Assembly: GCA_963170055.1 (NCBI GenBank)
Contig: CAUJGJ010000332.1
Span: 2,669,001-2,733,000 of the forward strand
Direction of reading: 5' to 3'
Source: Halisarca cf. caerulea
Lineage: Eukaryota; Porifera; Demospongiae; Chondrillida; Halisarcidae
Length of the DNA stretch: 64,000 nucleotides
The notes under the pieces: generated by a model
The model's database searches: none
Seen by the model: only the letters and a program-made list of their open reading frames with translations
What the model was told of the DNA's origin: nothing
Translations under genes and position numbers: made by a program
Shown here: piece after piece, positions 21,563-35,200 of the stretch
Numbering within the stretch: position 1 is the stretch's first letter
How the letters are laid out: each line of letters opens with the position of its first letter

Positions 21563-22453
21563 ATTTTTGTTATATGGTTCTTGTCCATATACTTTTTGCT
21601 TATAAATAATAGGCTATAGGTAGTGGCTGTCATCAGGTATCAGGTATTCCACAATAATACTAAACCAATGTACCAAGGATTGTCATACTGTATAGCTCCA
21701 TGCATACTTCGGCTACATTGGCTTTAACTTACTATCAGTATTATTATGTTTGCATATGCCACTAATAGTGGATAACTTAAATAAACTGTCATGTAACATC
21801 GTATAGCCGCAAACAGAGTTTATTTACTTGCCTAATTTAGAGTACAAGGTACCTACCTCTAACCATGACAACTGATGTACTCAGCCTGCCTCAAATGGAA
21901 GCAAACCAAGTGAGTTGTCCCTTTGCTTGTATTCCTCCTTGTTTGTCTCCACATATTAGCATATGTTTTTATCCCTGCTAGTCCACCAATAGCTTATACG
22001 TACCTTACACTAGGCATTCACTTCTGTTGACACATAATTATACAACTTTCATACTTTTATATATGTACTTATATCTTCTAATTGAGCAAAGTTCAGTAAA
22101 ATGTTGTCTAATTTACGGTACTTTTCATAAAAAGCTGGACAACGAACAGCGGTCAAACGGGCGGTCAATCAACGGACGTACACCGTACACTCGCCGTCCG
22201 TATGTTGTACGGAAGATAGGCCATAATCATTACGTCATTAATTACGCATTTAAATCAGTTCACTGGAATCGGTTTTCCGAGCAAGAATGTCTTATTTTAG
22301 GAACGTAAAGTAACGAATTTTGTTTCAAGGTATAATATAAACAATGAATATACTAAACAATAGCCATGCATTTACAATGAATATGACAATTTGAGACTTA
22401 GTGTTACTCTAGAATGGGATCAAATACATTGTCAAATACACATTACAAGAAAG
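21563..22453. other. No gene recognised
   Basis: AT-rich sequence. One 93-aa open frame (22027-22308) has no recognisable domain, splice support or codon pattern. Confidence 0.4.
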
Positions 22454-22810
22454 TTAGGCTCGTGGTACTCCTCCTTCTTTGGCAGCTAGGAGGATGTCGG
22501 TTGTGGCAGTGTTTACAGTGCTCCTGGTGCCTCTGATGGCCATGATGGCTGAACGCAACAGTGCAAAGCTGATTCTACACCGAAGCCAACCCAGTACTGT
22601 GTTGTAGTCTAGGTTTCTCTTGATGGCAATGTCTGAGGCAAGCTTCTTGAAGAATACGGATGTTTCTGGAGACATACCCCCACTTGTAGAGAGGACCAGT
22701 GGTGTAAATGTGCCATGTTCTACCTCGCGAATCCTTTGGCCATATTCTCTCTTCTTCAGAGTCTCATGATGTTTGTAGAGGCTTTTCAGGTCTCTCCGCT
22801 CAGCATCCAT
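22454..22810 (-). pseudogene. C-terminal fragment of a retrotransposon reverse transcriptase polyprotein
   Basis: The 118-aa frame contains HGTFTPLVLSTSGGM, MSPETSVFFKKLASDIA and LGWLRCRISFALLRSAIMAI. I recognise this pattern as the conserved C-terminus, after the RT and endonuclease-like domains, of retroelement proteins common in sponge and cnidarian genomes. The element at 48.5 kb has a similar HTFTPVAFESTGVF...KDIAHR section at its C-terminus. Nothing upstream on the minus strand continues the RT, so this is a strongly truncated copy. Confidence 0.6.
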
Positions 22811-23293
22811 ATCTTAAATGAACTTTACTCTTTCATCTCATGCCAGTTTCATCTCTTTGGGAGGCCATCTACACGTCCCCAAATCGAAGTTTAGAGAAAA
22901 AGTGTACCTTTTTCATAATCATTTTTATACTTCTGCGTATGACACATGGGCCTGTTTTGTTGTTTATTGTTTCGATAAGTAACATTAAAACACTAAACAG
23001 TTGTAAAAATCGACGTACATTGTTGTTTGAGTTGTAAAATTCGATGTATATATTACCATTTCGAGTGGCGTCCATTTTCTTCCCCAGTCGAAAAGCGCTA
23101 TAATGAGCCTGTGACTGTAAAAGATAAGAACTGATTGAATTTTGTGCGTACGTGCCATGTTCACTCTCATGTTGCTTTCTCGGTTTACAATTCAACATGC
23201 ACAATTCAGCAAGACAGGAGACTGCGGGGAAGTTGACGCCTTGTTTCTGCCTTTGCTGTTCACCTCCTTTTCAGTAGCCAAGGTGGATAATTG
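22811..23293. other. Upstream region of the plus-strand gene; no feature recognised
   Basis: Contains minus-strand frames without domain support. The last ~80 bp before 23294 could hold a 5' UTR or promoter, but no TATA box or clear motif was seen. Confidence 0.3.
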
Positions 23294-26200
23294 ATGCGCG
23301 TTGTGTTACTGAAGGATGAACACAGCTTCAAACCCCCATTCGATCCCAAACTACCAGGTGAAAGAGAGGAAAGGGCCCGCCTAGCAGGTAAAACAGACGA
23401 AGAAAGAGCACAAAGAACTCAGGACTCGCCGCTGAAGGTGGTGCTATGCAGCCGAAATAATCAGGTGAAATCCGTGTAAACTTCTTCGGCTGAACATACG
23501 CTACCTATCAAAATTTTGTCGGCTGAACGTACAACACAAATATACATATCCAGCCGGCCAAAGACACAACCCACGTACATCACATCATTGTGGGGCTCAC
23601 TCAGGCTTGCCCCAATTACGTATGCTGATAGAACGTGGTTTTATGTGTGTGACGTCTACAGTAAATGTTTTTGAATTTAATCAACTTAATGTTTATATAC
23701 TTTTGTTGCATGTTGCAACTGTAAGTTCCATTCCTCTTATCCAGCATGAGACACCAATTGTGGTTTCCTTACTAACTGCTGTTTTGAAAGGAGTTGCTAG
23801 AAGTAAGGCATCAGTAGATTTCAAGCTAACTTTTTCAAGCTGGTACAGCAATATAGGCTATTTTGTACAAGGGATCCCAGAGAATGTACTAAACTATTTC
23901 ACTAGATCTGGTGACACCTTCACTCTCAAACCCCTGGAGAATAGACTCTCGTCAGGTAAGGAAAACAATGTGCAATTCTTACAAACTTTGTGACATAAAT
24001 ACCCTTACATACGCATGATAACTAGTCAGTTGTAGTGTTCTTCCTCCACTGCATAGCTGATTGTAGCAGTAATGGTGAACCACCAAATAAAAGACTGCAC
24101 ATAGAAAATCAAGTACCAGAAGAGGAGAGAACAATGCCATTGGACTGCATTGGTAGGCACTGTTTGTGATCACTGTTACTACTATTGTGCACATTCAGGA
24201 ATCATTCATTTGGATACAGTGAACCTCTGATAGTGGACTCTCCTATTACAAAGAACTAATCAGCTGAATTTGTGTTGCCCCCAAAGTGTCCTTTATTCAA
24301 AGGTTCCACTGCAAGTGCAAACATATTACAGTCTGCTACAGTTTACAGGTACACTGTATAGATATCTTTCATATCAGCTGCATAATTACACCTTTACTCT
24401 CAACAGACCCACAACTACTGTGTACAGTGTTTTCTATGAATTAGATATGATTCACATAAGTCCAGTTATATATGAAGTCCAGGGTGTTATGGATGGTTGA
24501 CTTGTCAACCTTCCTAATGTACTTTGATGCAGTCATTCAGAACCTGACACATGGTCTGAATATTTGATATTTAGCCATAAACTCCTATTCCCATGCCTGA
24601 AAACACAGCTAGAAAGCAGAATACAGTGGGCCCTGGTTTATCCGACCACGTTTGTTCCTCACAAAATGTGTCAGATAAACCAGGTGTTGGATAAATCAGG
24701 GTAAATAGTACACAAAGTGATGGTGGTGATTCACAGCAGAGTGTCGGATAAATGAGGTTTTCGGATAAACGAGTGTCGGATAAACCAGGTATGACTGTAT
24801 ATATGTTTTTGCCTTTATGGATACTTACATTATCAAAACTCCACTATAATTGCAGGAGTCATTGTCACTTGTACAAACAAACACACACAAACACACACAC
24901 ACACCCACACACACACACACATACACACACACATACACACACACATAATACCCACATCCTCTTTACTAACAGATTGCTATCTCAGATATTATTGCCATGC
25001 AAGTGTTTGTGTGTATATAATGTCACTGTCACAGTTGTTAGATTGTGTACCTTTCCTATGACATTTCACGCAGAATCTTCCCCTCAAGCTCAACATTTGA
25101 ACATTTCTAGTCCTGTGAGTGTTTTGTAGTGTTCACATTGCATAGAGTAACTATGTAATGTATAAATTATGTATGTACTTCATTGTAACAGTTACTGTAT
25201 TACCAGAAATTTTCGTAGACTAACATTTTTGTGAATTGTGTGAATATCTCCGCATTCAGGAAACTTTCGATTCTCAATTTTTTAAGACTGGAGACATCTT
25301 GGGATGGCTAACTATGGCTCACATAATACAGTGGAACCCCTCTAATCCGGACACCTTCGGACCTGAAGAAACTGTCCTGATAATTGAGGTGTCCTCATTT
25401 CAGGGGTTGAACATGTACTGTAGTAACCGTTTATTATAGTGGAATATTTGGTTCCAGTGGCATGTGTCCACATTAGGTGGGTGCCTGTAATTTGGGGGTC
25501 TGGAATAGAGGGTACCACTGTATACACTAGGTGCCATCACCTTCACCTGCACCACTGCTCTTTGTGTAGCAGCAGTCAGATTTTGTGGCTAGTAACTGGA
25601 TTCAATTGCAGTTGGTACTGGGATTGGCTGTTTCTCTAAAGTTAGTCATGATATGTTTTCTTTTGAAGTAGTTCAAAAGAGACCATCATGCAGAGTGTGC
25701 ACTAGCTCCTGAAACTTGATAGCTCATAAGTAATGATAACCTCAAATGTTCAACTGAATGGTGTACACCTCTTTACCTTAAGCCATTTCATTTACAGAAT
25801 ACACATAAAAGCTATATACTCTGCCACCATCACCATAGTAAAAAATGGCTTCCAAATATTCAAGGATTTTACTAAAGTAAACATTTGTGAAAATTTAACC
25901 TCACGAAAATTTCCTGCTACAATGGAGCCCCCCTGTTCCGCACACCTTGGGACCGGAAAGGACCGTCCTGAGTATGGAGGTGTCTTCATTTCAGGGGTTG
26001 AAAATGTGCTATGGCAAAGTATAGTGAATCATTTGGTTCCAGTGACATGTGTCCACATAAGAGAAGTGTCTGCTATTGAGGGGTGGGGATTAGACTAGAG
26101 GAGTTCCACTGTATAGGATAATATGTGAATGGTTGGCTGAAAGAACAGGTTTTTGGAATAATGTTCTTTATCACATGTTTGCAATGTCTTATTATGTAGA

Positions 26201-29200
26201 AATCCAATCATGAAGTTAGTACTACACAAACCATTCTATATATCATATACATTGTAAATTTCGCATGGTGAAACTTTTGCAGATCTGAGATTTTAGTGAG
26301 ATTTGCATTTTTGTAATCATGGACAGCCATGTTTGGCCATTGTTCAAGAGCTCAATCCAAATAGAATTTCTCAGATGACTTCCAATCCGCAAATATAAAA
26401 CAATGTGAAGATTGAAGTGCATATACAGTATACAGTGGAATTTCAGTATAGCGAATCCCAGGGGACACTAATTCTTCACTACAGTGAAGCCTCTCTAATA
26501 AGGACACCACTGGGTCCACAGTAAGCTGTCCTTGTATGGAGGTGTCCTTATTTCAGAAGGTTCAAATGTACACATGTCAATGTGAAGTTCTTCAACTGGG
26601 ACAGCAGTGGTGTCCTGTTTAAGGAGGTGTCTGCATTTTGGAGGTGTCCTTTAATAGAGATTTTACTGTATATAGGAACTTCACTACAACCAGTTTAATT
26701 TCATAGCAGACCACTCACTGGACACATGTTCACTATAGGCAGAAATTCACTTAAGAGTGTTCTTGTAACAAGCTTCCTCTGTATTTGTTTTGTATTTATA
26801 CTAAAACAGCCCGTTAGTGAAGGACTCATTTAATACAGATGCAAATGACATTGACTGCCAACTGTTATCTCAATGTACAGCTGTGTACACTAGTACAGTG
26901 GTACCCCTCTAATCCGGCCCCCTAAGTTGGGGACACCCCTCTGATGTGGACACATGCCACTGGGTCCAAATATTCCACTATAAACCACAGTACATGTTCA
27001 ACCGCTGAAATGAGGACACCTCAATATCAGGATGCTTTTTTCAGGTCCCAAAGTGTCCGGAATGGATGGGTTCCACTATAGTAGGTTTCACTACTTCTTA
27101 GTGTGATATCAGTTCACAATGTGTTCTGCTTGCTATTGGTGCATGCATCAACACAGCCTGACTGAGTTTGATAAAGTAAATGTACTTAAGCATGTGCATG
27201 CATGTACGTATGTAGAACTCTTGTCTACCAGTAATTTGTATTATCAAACATTGTCCAAGATTTTCATTTCTATACAACTTTGTTCGTGCTGCAAGCTGTT
27301 ACATGGCGCATGATTCATGGAATTGACACTCCATTGTGGTGTTTGACCATTTGATTGCTCTTCAATGTTTTTATGTTTGTCAATGATTTAGGCAATCACG
27401 CTAATTTTTATTCCATGCTGTGCTGTTTACCACACTAATTATCACACAAGTTTATTATTTTGCTTATGTTTTCAATTAGATCCGAAGTCCACTAAAGAAC
27501 TCTTCCACCAGATCTTCACCAAGAGTCATTCATGCACAAACACCTTCTCCTGTTGGTTCCATGACTGCCCATTCTTCTGCATTGCTAGAGAGGCAATCAT
27601 TGTCAGCTCCCATCTCGCCAAGTGCAGCCATGTCTTATGAGAACTGGAGGAACCCTACAAGTGGTCTTAGTTCAAGGGGATCATTACATCATCTCTCCAT
27701 ATCCCCTGGTCCACAGCAGTCCAGACTGCCCGCAGTGAACACTCAGCTTGGTAAGGAATTTGGTTGTGTTTGTAGACTTGTGGAATGTAGAGTAGCGTAG
27801 TACAAAATAAGGATATATACTAGGGAAAGTAGGGATAGGAAGAGGGTGGTACAAGTTTTACACTTAGCAATGCAACATTGAATGTATTACGTTGATAGAC
27901 ACTAGCTGGTGTGGTCTTTTTCACTTTAAAATATCCTGCTTCTGTATTGTACTCTATGACTTGTGATCATGCCAGTATGGTATATTTCATTGTACTTCAT
28001 GCTGAACCTAGTCCTCAGACCCAGTTGAACCACATTGATTTTGTGGTCCTACATACTGTTCATGTGCAATTTTATGACAAAGACTTGCATAAATTGTGTT
28101 TGTACAAGGTTTACTATATGAGAAATCGAAGATGTTAAGTGGGGTTTTGCTTATTAGTGATGATTAGTATATATTTTGAAATCTGTTGTACATACTTGTG
28201 TAAATCTATGTCTTGGGTATGCATGTGATCTCTACAAAAGCCAAATATAAAATTGGAATGATACCAGTATTTGTATGAAATAGGTGTGATGCCATGCATA
28301 TACTTACACTTAATATCCACTGCTTTTCATATGTATTCACTATCATAATGCCAATAATCACTCATCATAATACCTGAAAGGTACAAATGTTAGCAGGTAC
28401 CAATTCTTAGACTAGCATTTTTCAGTGGCCAATATTATAACTAGCATTTTTGTACTAAATCTGTCATTAGCAATTTTATAAAAATACAGTTGTGTTACCT
28501 TTACCAATGCTAGGTACCCAATCCTTTCCTACGTACATCACCATTTCTAATCTATACACATGTATTATACAGTATTATACTGTTGCAATGCAAAGCTGCA
28601 AAAACGAGACAATAAGATCACAAATTCTGTAGATATGGTTAGAATTGATCCTGTCAACATACAGCTTGAAGAAATCGTTATCGCTTTGGGGTAAATTTAA
28701 ATCAAAAATGATTAAAACGAATATATGTTACAATCCAGTGTTTCTTTTTGGTTCACTGGTTGCTGTTTTTTCGCTGACTTTCAGGATAGGTCTTACTTCC
28801 ATTCTGAGCTGCCGTTGTCTCCTGTGCAGTGTACAGCACATCCATACAAATTGTGCAATACAAAATATTAGTGAGTACATTTATTGGCGGGTAGGATTCT
28901 TGGCGGCCACGAAGTTAGTGAATTTGAGGCACCTCATTATTTTTTAAAGTTTGTACCCGCTAACATTTCTATCCTTAAGGTAGCTTTCTTAGTTTATAAA
29001 CATCTCAGAATGTGGAAGGTATATAGAACAATATGTAGGACTATAGAAGTATACTAAATGTATAGAACCATAGTAGCACTGTATAGGAAGCCCACTATGT
29101 ATATAGCAGAATCATTGTATGCTGTTTTTTAATGAAGGTCATGTGTCTCCACTGTGGACTGCTAATGCACCATACTGTACTGATCGGTCACATGTAAACT

Positions 29201-32200
29201 ACTCAGTTGTGTGACCACATACAGCTGCGTAGATCATGTAGTGTGTGGTGTCACCACTGACATGTTGGCTGCACTCATGTGTGGTATTCTGTAGTTGGTT
29301 GTTCAGTTATGTATAAATCTCCATTGCTTGGAGCTCAGATGCAAGTACTTGCAACCTTCTTCCCTACAGATCCAAGTATGTCTGTTATGTTTACTCGAGA
29401 CACCTCTCAGCAGACTGATGCATTTTCTTGGGTGAGTATTTTGAATGGTGAATACACACACTGCTGTTATAGATTACTCAATATGGTGAACTTGAATAGG
29501 TCAGGACTGACTGATTGCATGTTCTGTACACTTGTGTGTTGTCTATTTGGTCTAAGTTCACCGAACTATAGTAATTTACATGTCTTGCATGGTACAACAT
29601 GTTATATGCATATACATGCAGCGTATATGTCTGCATACAATTAATATAATATTATGTTTAGGTTTATTTTGTATATACTGTAACTTCGTTTGATGTAGAT
29701 CAGCCATTTTTTCTGCATCATGTATGCATTGATGTACAGTATACTGTGGAGTACTCTTTCAACTAATGTAATTGTTCAGTTATGTAATATAACATAGTGA
29801 AAATAATACAAGATATGTAATAGGAATGTTGCATGAGTATCAGACTGTATACGTGTTTTCCAGTATTAATCAATGACATGTATGTATATTCAGTTTAACT
29901 CACTATCATGTCACTGGCTCACATAAAGAGCTAAGCTATCTACATTCAAGGGCTGTGTGCCTACCCTCATGTACCAGTAAGTGGGACATTAGGAGGGTAA
30001 GGTTTACTATGGAAGTGAACCAGCATGTCCTGCAGTATGAAAGTTGTACTGTGTTTGTCATATGTCAATGTTTGTAATGAAGCCTGGGTATGTTTAGATC
30101 TATGTTGGTGGTAAACGTTTTGAATGATGTTCATTTGTCCTACGCAGCAGCACTTTCTTTGGTTGATCTGCTGGAACAGTAGGGACCAATGGGTGCTTAT
30201 TTGGTCTAAAGAAGTGCTGTGATAGCATGCTTACTGTAACCGGTATTCTATGTTATTGTGTTCTTTTAAGCTTAGACATACATCTATCTAGGCTTATTGC
30301 ATGCTTAGTGTACTGCCATCTGTGAACACTCTTTGTATTCTTCCTTTAGGTCGGAACTCAACCACCAGCTGTGACTCAACCCTTACCACTCATTGCAGTT
30401 AGCACTCACCGTGTTGTAGAACACACCAGTACTCATCAATCAGGACACCCTTATTCCCCTTACACCTCACCTGGGAAGTCTGATAGCTCTCTCATACGCC
30501 GTTATCAGCATAGACAGATATCACATTGTCCTCCCACGTCCCAGTCAGCATGTTTTTCAAGGACTCAGTCCCCTGTTCAAAGCCCCCCACCAGCAGAGGA
30601 CATGCCAGGACCATACTCACACTTCACATATCCCCAAAACATTGCCCATTGTCCTCCGTATTCGGCGCCAGAAGCCCAGTACAGAGAAGGTCATGCCCGA
30701 GGTGAGCCACATACATTGAATTTGCATGCACATGAACATGTGCACTTTTTCAGTTACAGTACATAAAATTGACTTGGATAATGAAATTGCAATTTGTTGT
30801 TTTGATGATGCTGGAATGCCCTGTGCTCAGTCGCAGTGTAGTGTAGAAGTAATTTATATTTTTGTAAGGTAATATAACCAGATGTTTTTTCCTGGAGTCT
30901 TTTAGTATTATTGTCACTTCTTTGTGTTATGTCCATACATTATGTTGTGCCCATATATTGTGTCTATTCTTCTTGGACTACATTACTTGAGTGAGCCGAA
31001 CAACCCCACAATGACATGATGTGGGGGTGTTGTGTCTGTTGCTGGCTGGATATTTGCCCTACATTAAGCTGAGAAAATTTTAAGGGTGTCGTTCATTCAG
31101 CTGACAAAGCTTTCAGAGGTTCAACCTGTTTTATTCAGCTGCAGTGCAGCACCGTTGGTGCAATACGTCCTGCAGTGAAATCTGTTGTGTATAATATTAT
31201 TGTGCAAATTTATGTCTTGTGTATGCACATGGTCTCTACAAAAATCAAGTATACAATTGGTACCAGTATTAGTATACAATTGATATGATATACAGTATAA
31301 TATGCTATTACATTTCATTCTGTATCCCATCCTCTGTTCAAGTCAATGATGTCAACATCCACACATCAATAGAGCTTTCTTAGTTTGTATACATTTCAGA
31401 ATGTGGAAAGTCTGTATTATGTAGGATTACAGAATATACACAATTATACTGAATGTATGGAACTATTATAATATTAATGTAGTACTGTATAGGAAGCTCA
31501 CTATGTTGGAGACTTTTACAACCATTGCATGTTCTTTTTCAATGATGGTCATATTTGTCTCCATTGTGGACTGCTAATGCAGCAGATCATGCAGTGTGTG
31601 GTGTCACAGTTGACGTGTTGGCTGCATTCATGTGTGGTATTCTGTAGTTGGTTGTTCAGTTATCTATAAATCTCCATTGCTTGGAGCTCAGATGCAAGTG
31701 CCTTGCAACCTTCTTCCCTACAGATCCAAGTATGTCTGTTATGTTTACTCGAGACACCTCTCAGCAGACTGATGCATTTTCTTGGGTGAGTATTTTGAAT
31801 GGTGAATACACACACTGCTGTTATAGATTACTCAATACAGTGAACTTGAATAGATCAGGATTGACTGATTGCATGTTCTGTATACTTGTGTGTGTGTCCA
31901 TTTGGTCTAAGTTCACCAAAGCATAATAATTTGCATTTCTTGTAGGGTCCAACATATGCATGTGTATACAGCATATATGTCTGCATACAGTACAAATATG
32001 TATTGGTTTATTCTATTATACTCATTACTGTACCTTCATTTGATGTAGATCAGCTATTTTTCTGCATCATGTATGTATTGATGTACAATATACTGTGGAG
32101 TATTTTTTAACTAAATGTAATTGTACAGTTATGTAATATAACATAGTGAAAATAATTATAGGTTACTACATGCCTCCAAGAGAGGTATTGTATTTACTGC

Positions 32201-35200
32201 TTGAGCACCAGCAGCATGAAGCACCTGAGTGAGGCATGTACAAACTTATTTATATCTATAGCTAATGAATGCTCCAACAGCTCCTAGCTGAAACTATAGA
32301 GGGGGATGAGTTTACTGAATTTTGTCTCCAGGTGGGGGGGTTCAGGTGGTTCATCCAAACCCCCCCCCCCCTTAATGAAGAGATAGAGATGCGTTCCACT
32401 TGTCAGACTAAATACCATAGATGCAGATGATTTTGCGGGCTTAAAATTTTGCTAATATTGCATACTGAAGAACATTTGCAATCTAATTTTTGCAGTTGAC
32501 ACTGTATACAGTAGAACTTGGATAGTAAGTACCCTCAAGGGAAGGAAAAATAAGTACACACTATCAGAGGTACTTACTATCCAAGGTGCTTTCAATGGTA
32601 TTGCATGAAGTAGGGACAGAGCAATGAGTACTCACTATCCAGGAGTACTTACTAACCCAGGTACTTACTAACAGAGTTTGACTGTACATATAATACCTAC
32701 ACAGACAATGGCAGCAAATGACTCCTTAATTTTTGCGATTGCAGCCTAACCTGCTAATTAGCAAAAATATAATCCTAGCAAAAAAGTCAGCATCTACAGT
32801 AAATCTTTTGTTGCAGTATTTTCTTGAATTTTCAGAACCAGGGGAGAAAAACAGGTAAAATTTTCTTGAAACTTTAAATGACTAATATAATAAGCTATAA
32901 TTAAATTTGATCTCTAAAAATTGAAAAATAGGACCATCTCTAAAATTGCAAACTTGGGGATGCCATTTTGTTAAGACATCACGATGTTTCGTGTGCATAT
33001 AATTACAAGGGAAACTCAAAAAAAAAAACAGAAATCATGCTTATAATTAACAAATTGGTACTTCTAGAATATGTTCTACTATGAAACATTCATCTTGTTT
33101 TAGTGGTTTTCCAATACTGTGAATGATTTTCAGGGTCCCCTTGGATGAAGGGTCTACTGTTACAGTACCTATAGTATTCTGGAGCAATATCATACACACA
33201 TTGCATGAGGATGCCCCCTACACTAACCTCTAGAACCTCCCTTGTATTATTGCATTGACAAAATTAATGTAACATCTATACACCGCACGGCCATTGCTTG
33301 CATGTCCTCTGCAGTCGAGAGTTCCACCTGGTAGAAAAGAACCTCCCAAATTGTAAACCAGTCTACGGGCCTATATTTAGATCTCTGTTTGTGGTGAACG
33401 TTTTGAGAGGTATTCATTTGATACTACATTCTGTAAACACATGCATTACAGTGTACATGGTGCATACCTCAATCCTACACTGGTTGATCTGCTGGAATTG
33501 TGGTGACCAACGGACCCCTTTTTTGTTCTAAAGAAGTGCTGTGACAGCATGCTTAGTGCAACCAGTACTCCATGTTGTATTGTGTTATTTAAAGCTTTGA
33601 CAGATTTCTGTGTATTTTATTAGTGTGCTGCAAGTCCATCTGTCTCAACTCTTTTGTCTTCTTCCTTTAGGGCGGAACTCAAGCACCAGCTGTGACTCTA
33701 TCCTCACCACTCATCGCAGTCAGCACTCATTGTGGTGTAGTATGCACCAGTACTCAGTGGTTGGGGTCCTCTTGTTCCCCTCACCCCTCATCTGGACAGT
33801 CTGGTAGTTCTCATGTACTTTATCAGCATAGACAGATACATCATAATTCTCCAACATCTCAGTCAGCATGTTCTTCCAGTCATCTTTGGATCGGTGGGAC
33901 TCAGTCCCCTGTTCAAAGGCCCCCACCAGCAGAGGACCAGCCAGGACTATCCTCACGCTTCACAAATCCACAAAACTTTGCTCATTACCATCCGTATCCC
34001 AGTGCCCAGTACAGAGATGGTCATACCCATGGTGAGCCTCAGTATCATCCTTTGCTGGAACCCACTACTCAAGCTCTCCATAGTCTTCCTCGGTTAATGG
34101 ACACAAGCCAAATGGTAAGATTACTTAAGTTTACTTTGAAGGAGTACATTATTAGTCATTGGTGGATACATCTGATTCGATATTGTAGTGTGTGCCTCTA
34201 CTACTTCTTGATAATATAACATTGTGTTTATGTATGCTTACCATGTTCTTGAATGTTATGGTATACATGTTCTGACATGTGTATAAGCATGAGAGGTATT
34301 CCAGTTAGAGGAATGGTACATTTAGTCCAAGGAGTGTATGTAAACTCCTTCCCAATAGTATTCTTATTTATTGGATTTGTAAGCTTTGTATGAACATTTA
34401 CCTTGTTTGTATAGCCTGTTTTATGTGCCAGCCTAGTGACAGCCTAGTGACAGCCTAGTGACAGCCTAGTGACAGCCTAGTGACAGCCTAGTGACAGCCT
34501 AATGACAGCCTAGTGACAGCCTAGTGACAGCCTAGTGACAGCCTAGTGACAGCCTAATGACAGCCTAGTGACAGCCTAATGACAGCCTACTGACAGCTTA
34601 GTGACAGCCTAATGACAGACAGCCTAGTGACAGCCTCGTGACAACCTACTGACAGCCTAGTGACAGCCTAATGACAGCCTAGTGACAGCCTAGTGACAAC
34701 CTAGTGACAGCCTAGTGACAGCCTAGTGACAGCCTAGTGACAGCCTAGTGACAGCCTAGTGACAGCCTAGTGACAGCCTAGTACATACTTACTATACGTA
34801 CTATAATATACCTTTCCATTTATCTGGTAGACTAAGTCCCATTCAGGATGCAACATACACACTAAATACTAGCTATAATATACTTGAGATGGTGAAATGA
34901 AAGCAATTGTTATAAATGACCATTTACAATTTGTGTTATCTGAACATCAAAATGAATTTTAAGTGGTCTCTGCAATGAGAATATACAAGGTTATATTGAG
35001 TGGGAGAGGAAACCTCCACCCCAAACAGTCAAGCTTCCACAGAAGAGAATTGCCAACTGTAGTACTGGGCACAGTGTGCATATTTATACAATGTCATACT
35101 ACATTATTATTATTATTATTATAGCTGCTGGATGTAGGAATTTGCACACTGTACATGAGGTCCAACCCACCTCTGTCCAGTTCTCTGCCCGGTATGGTTC

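Noticed and set aside
22027..22308. 93-aa plus-strand frame rich in Arg/Asn/Gly
   Set aside because: No recognisable domain, no splice partners, and surrounding sequence is AT-rich intergenic.
27960..28060. Possible duplicate of the 25074 exon (EPSPQTQ text)
   Set aside because: Similarity is loose and no AG acceptor or GT donor is in place.
34429..34782. CRISPR-like regular repeats
   Set aside because: The 11-bp units are directly adjacent with no spacers, in an intron of an animal gene.
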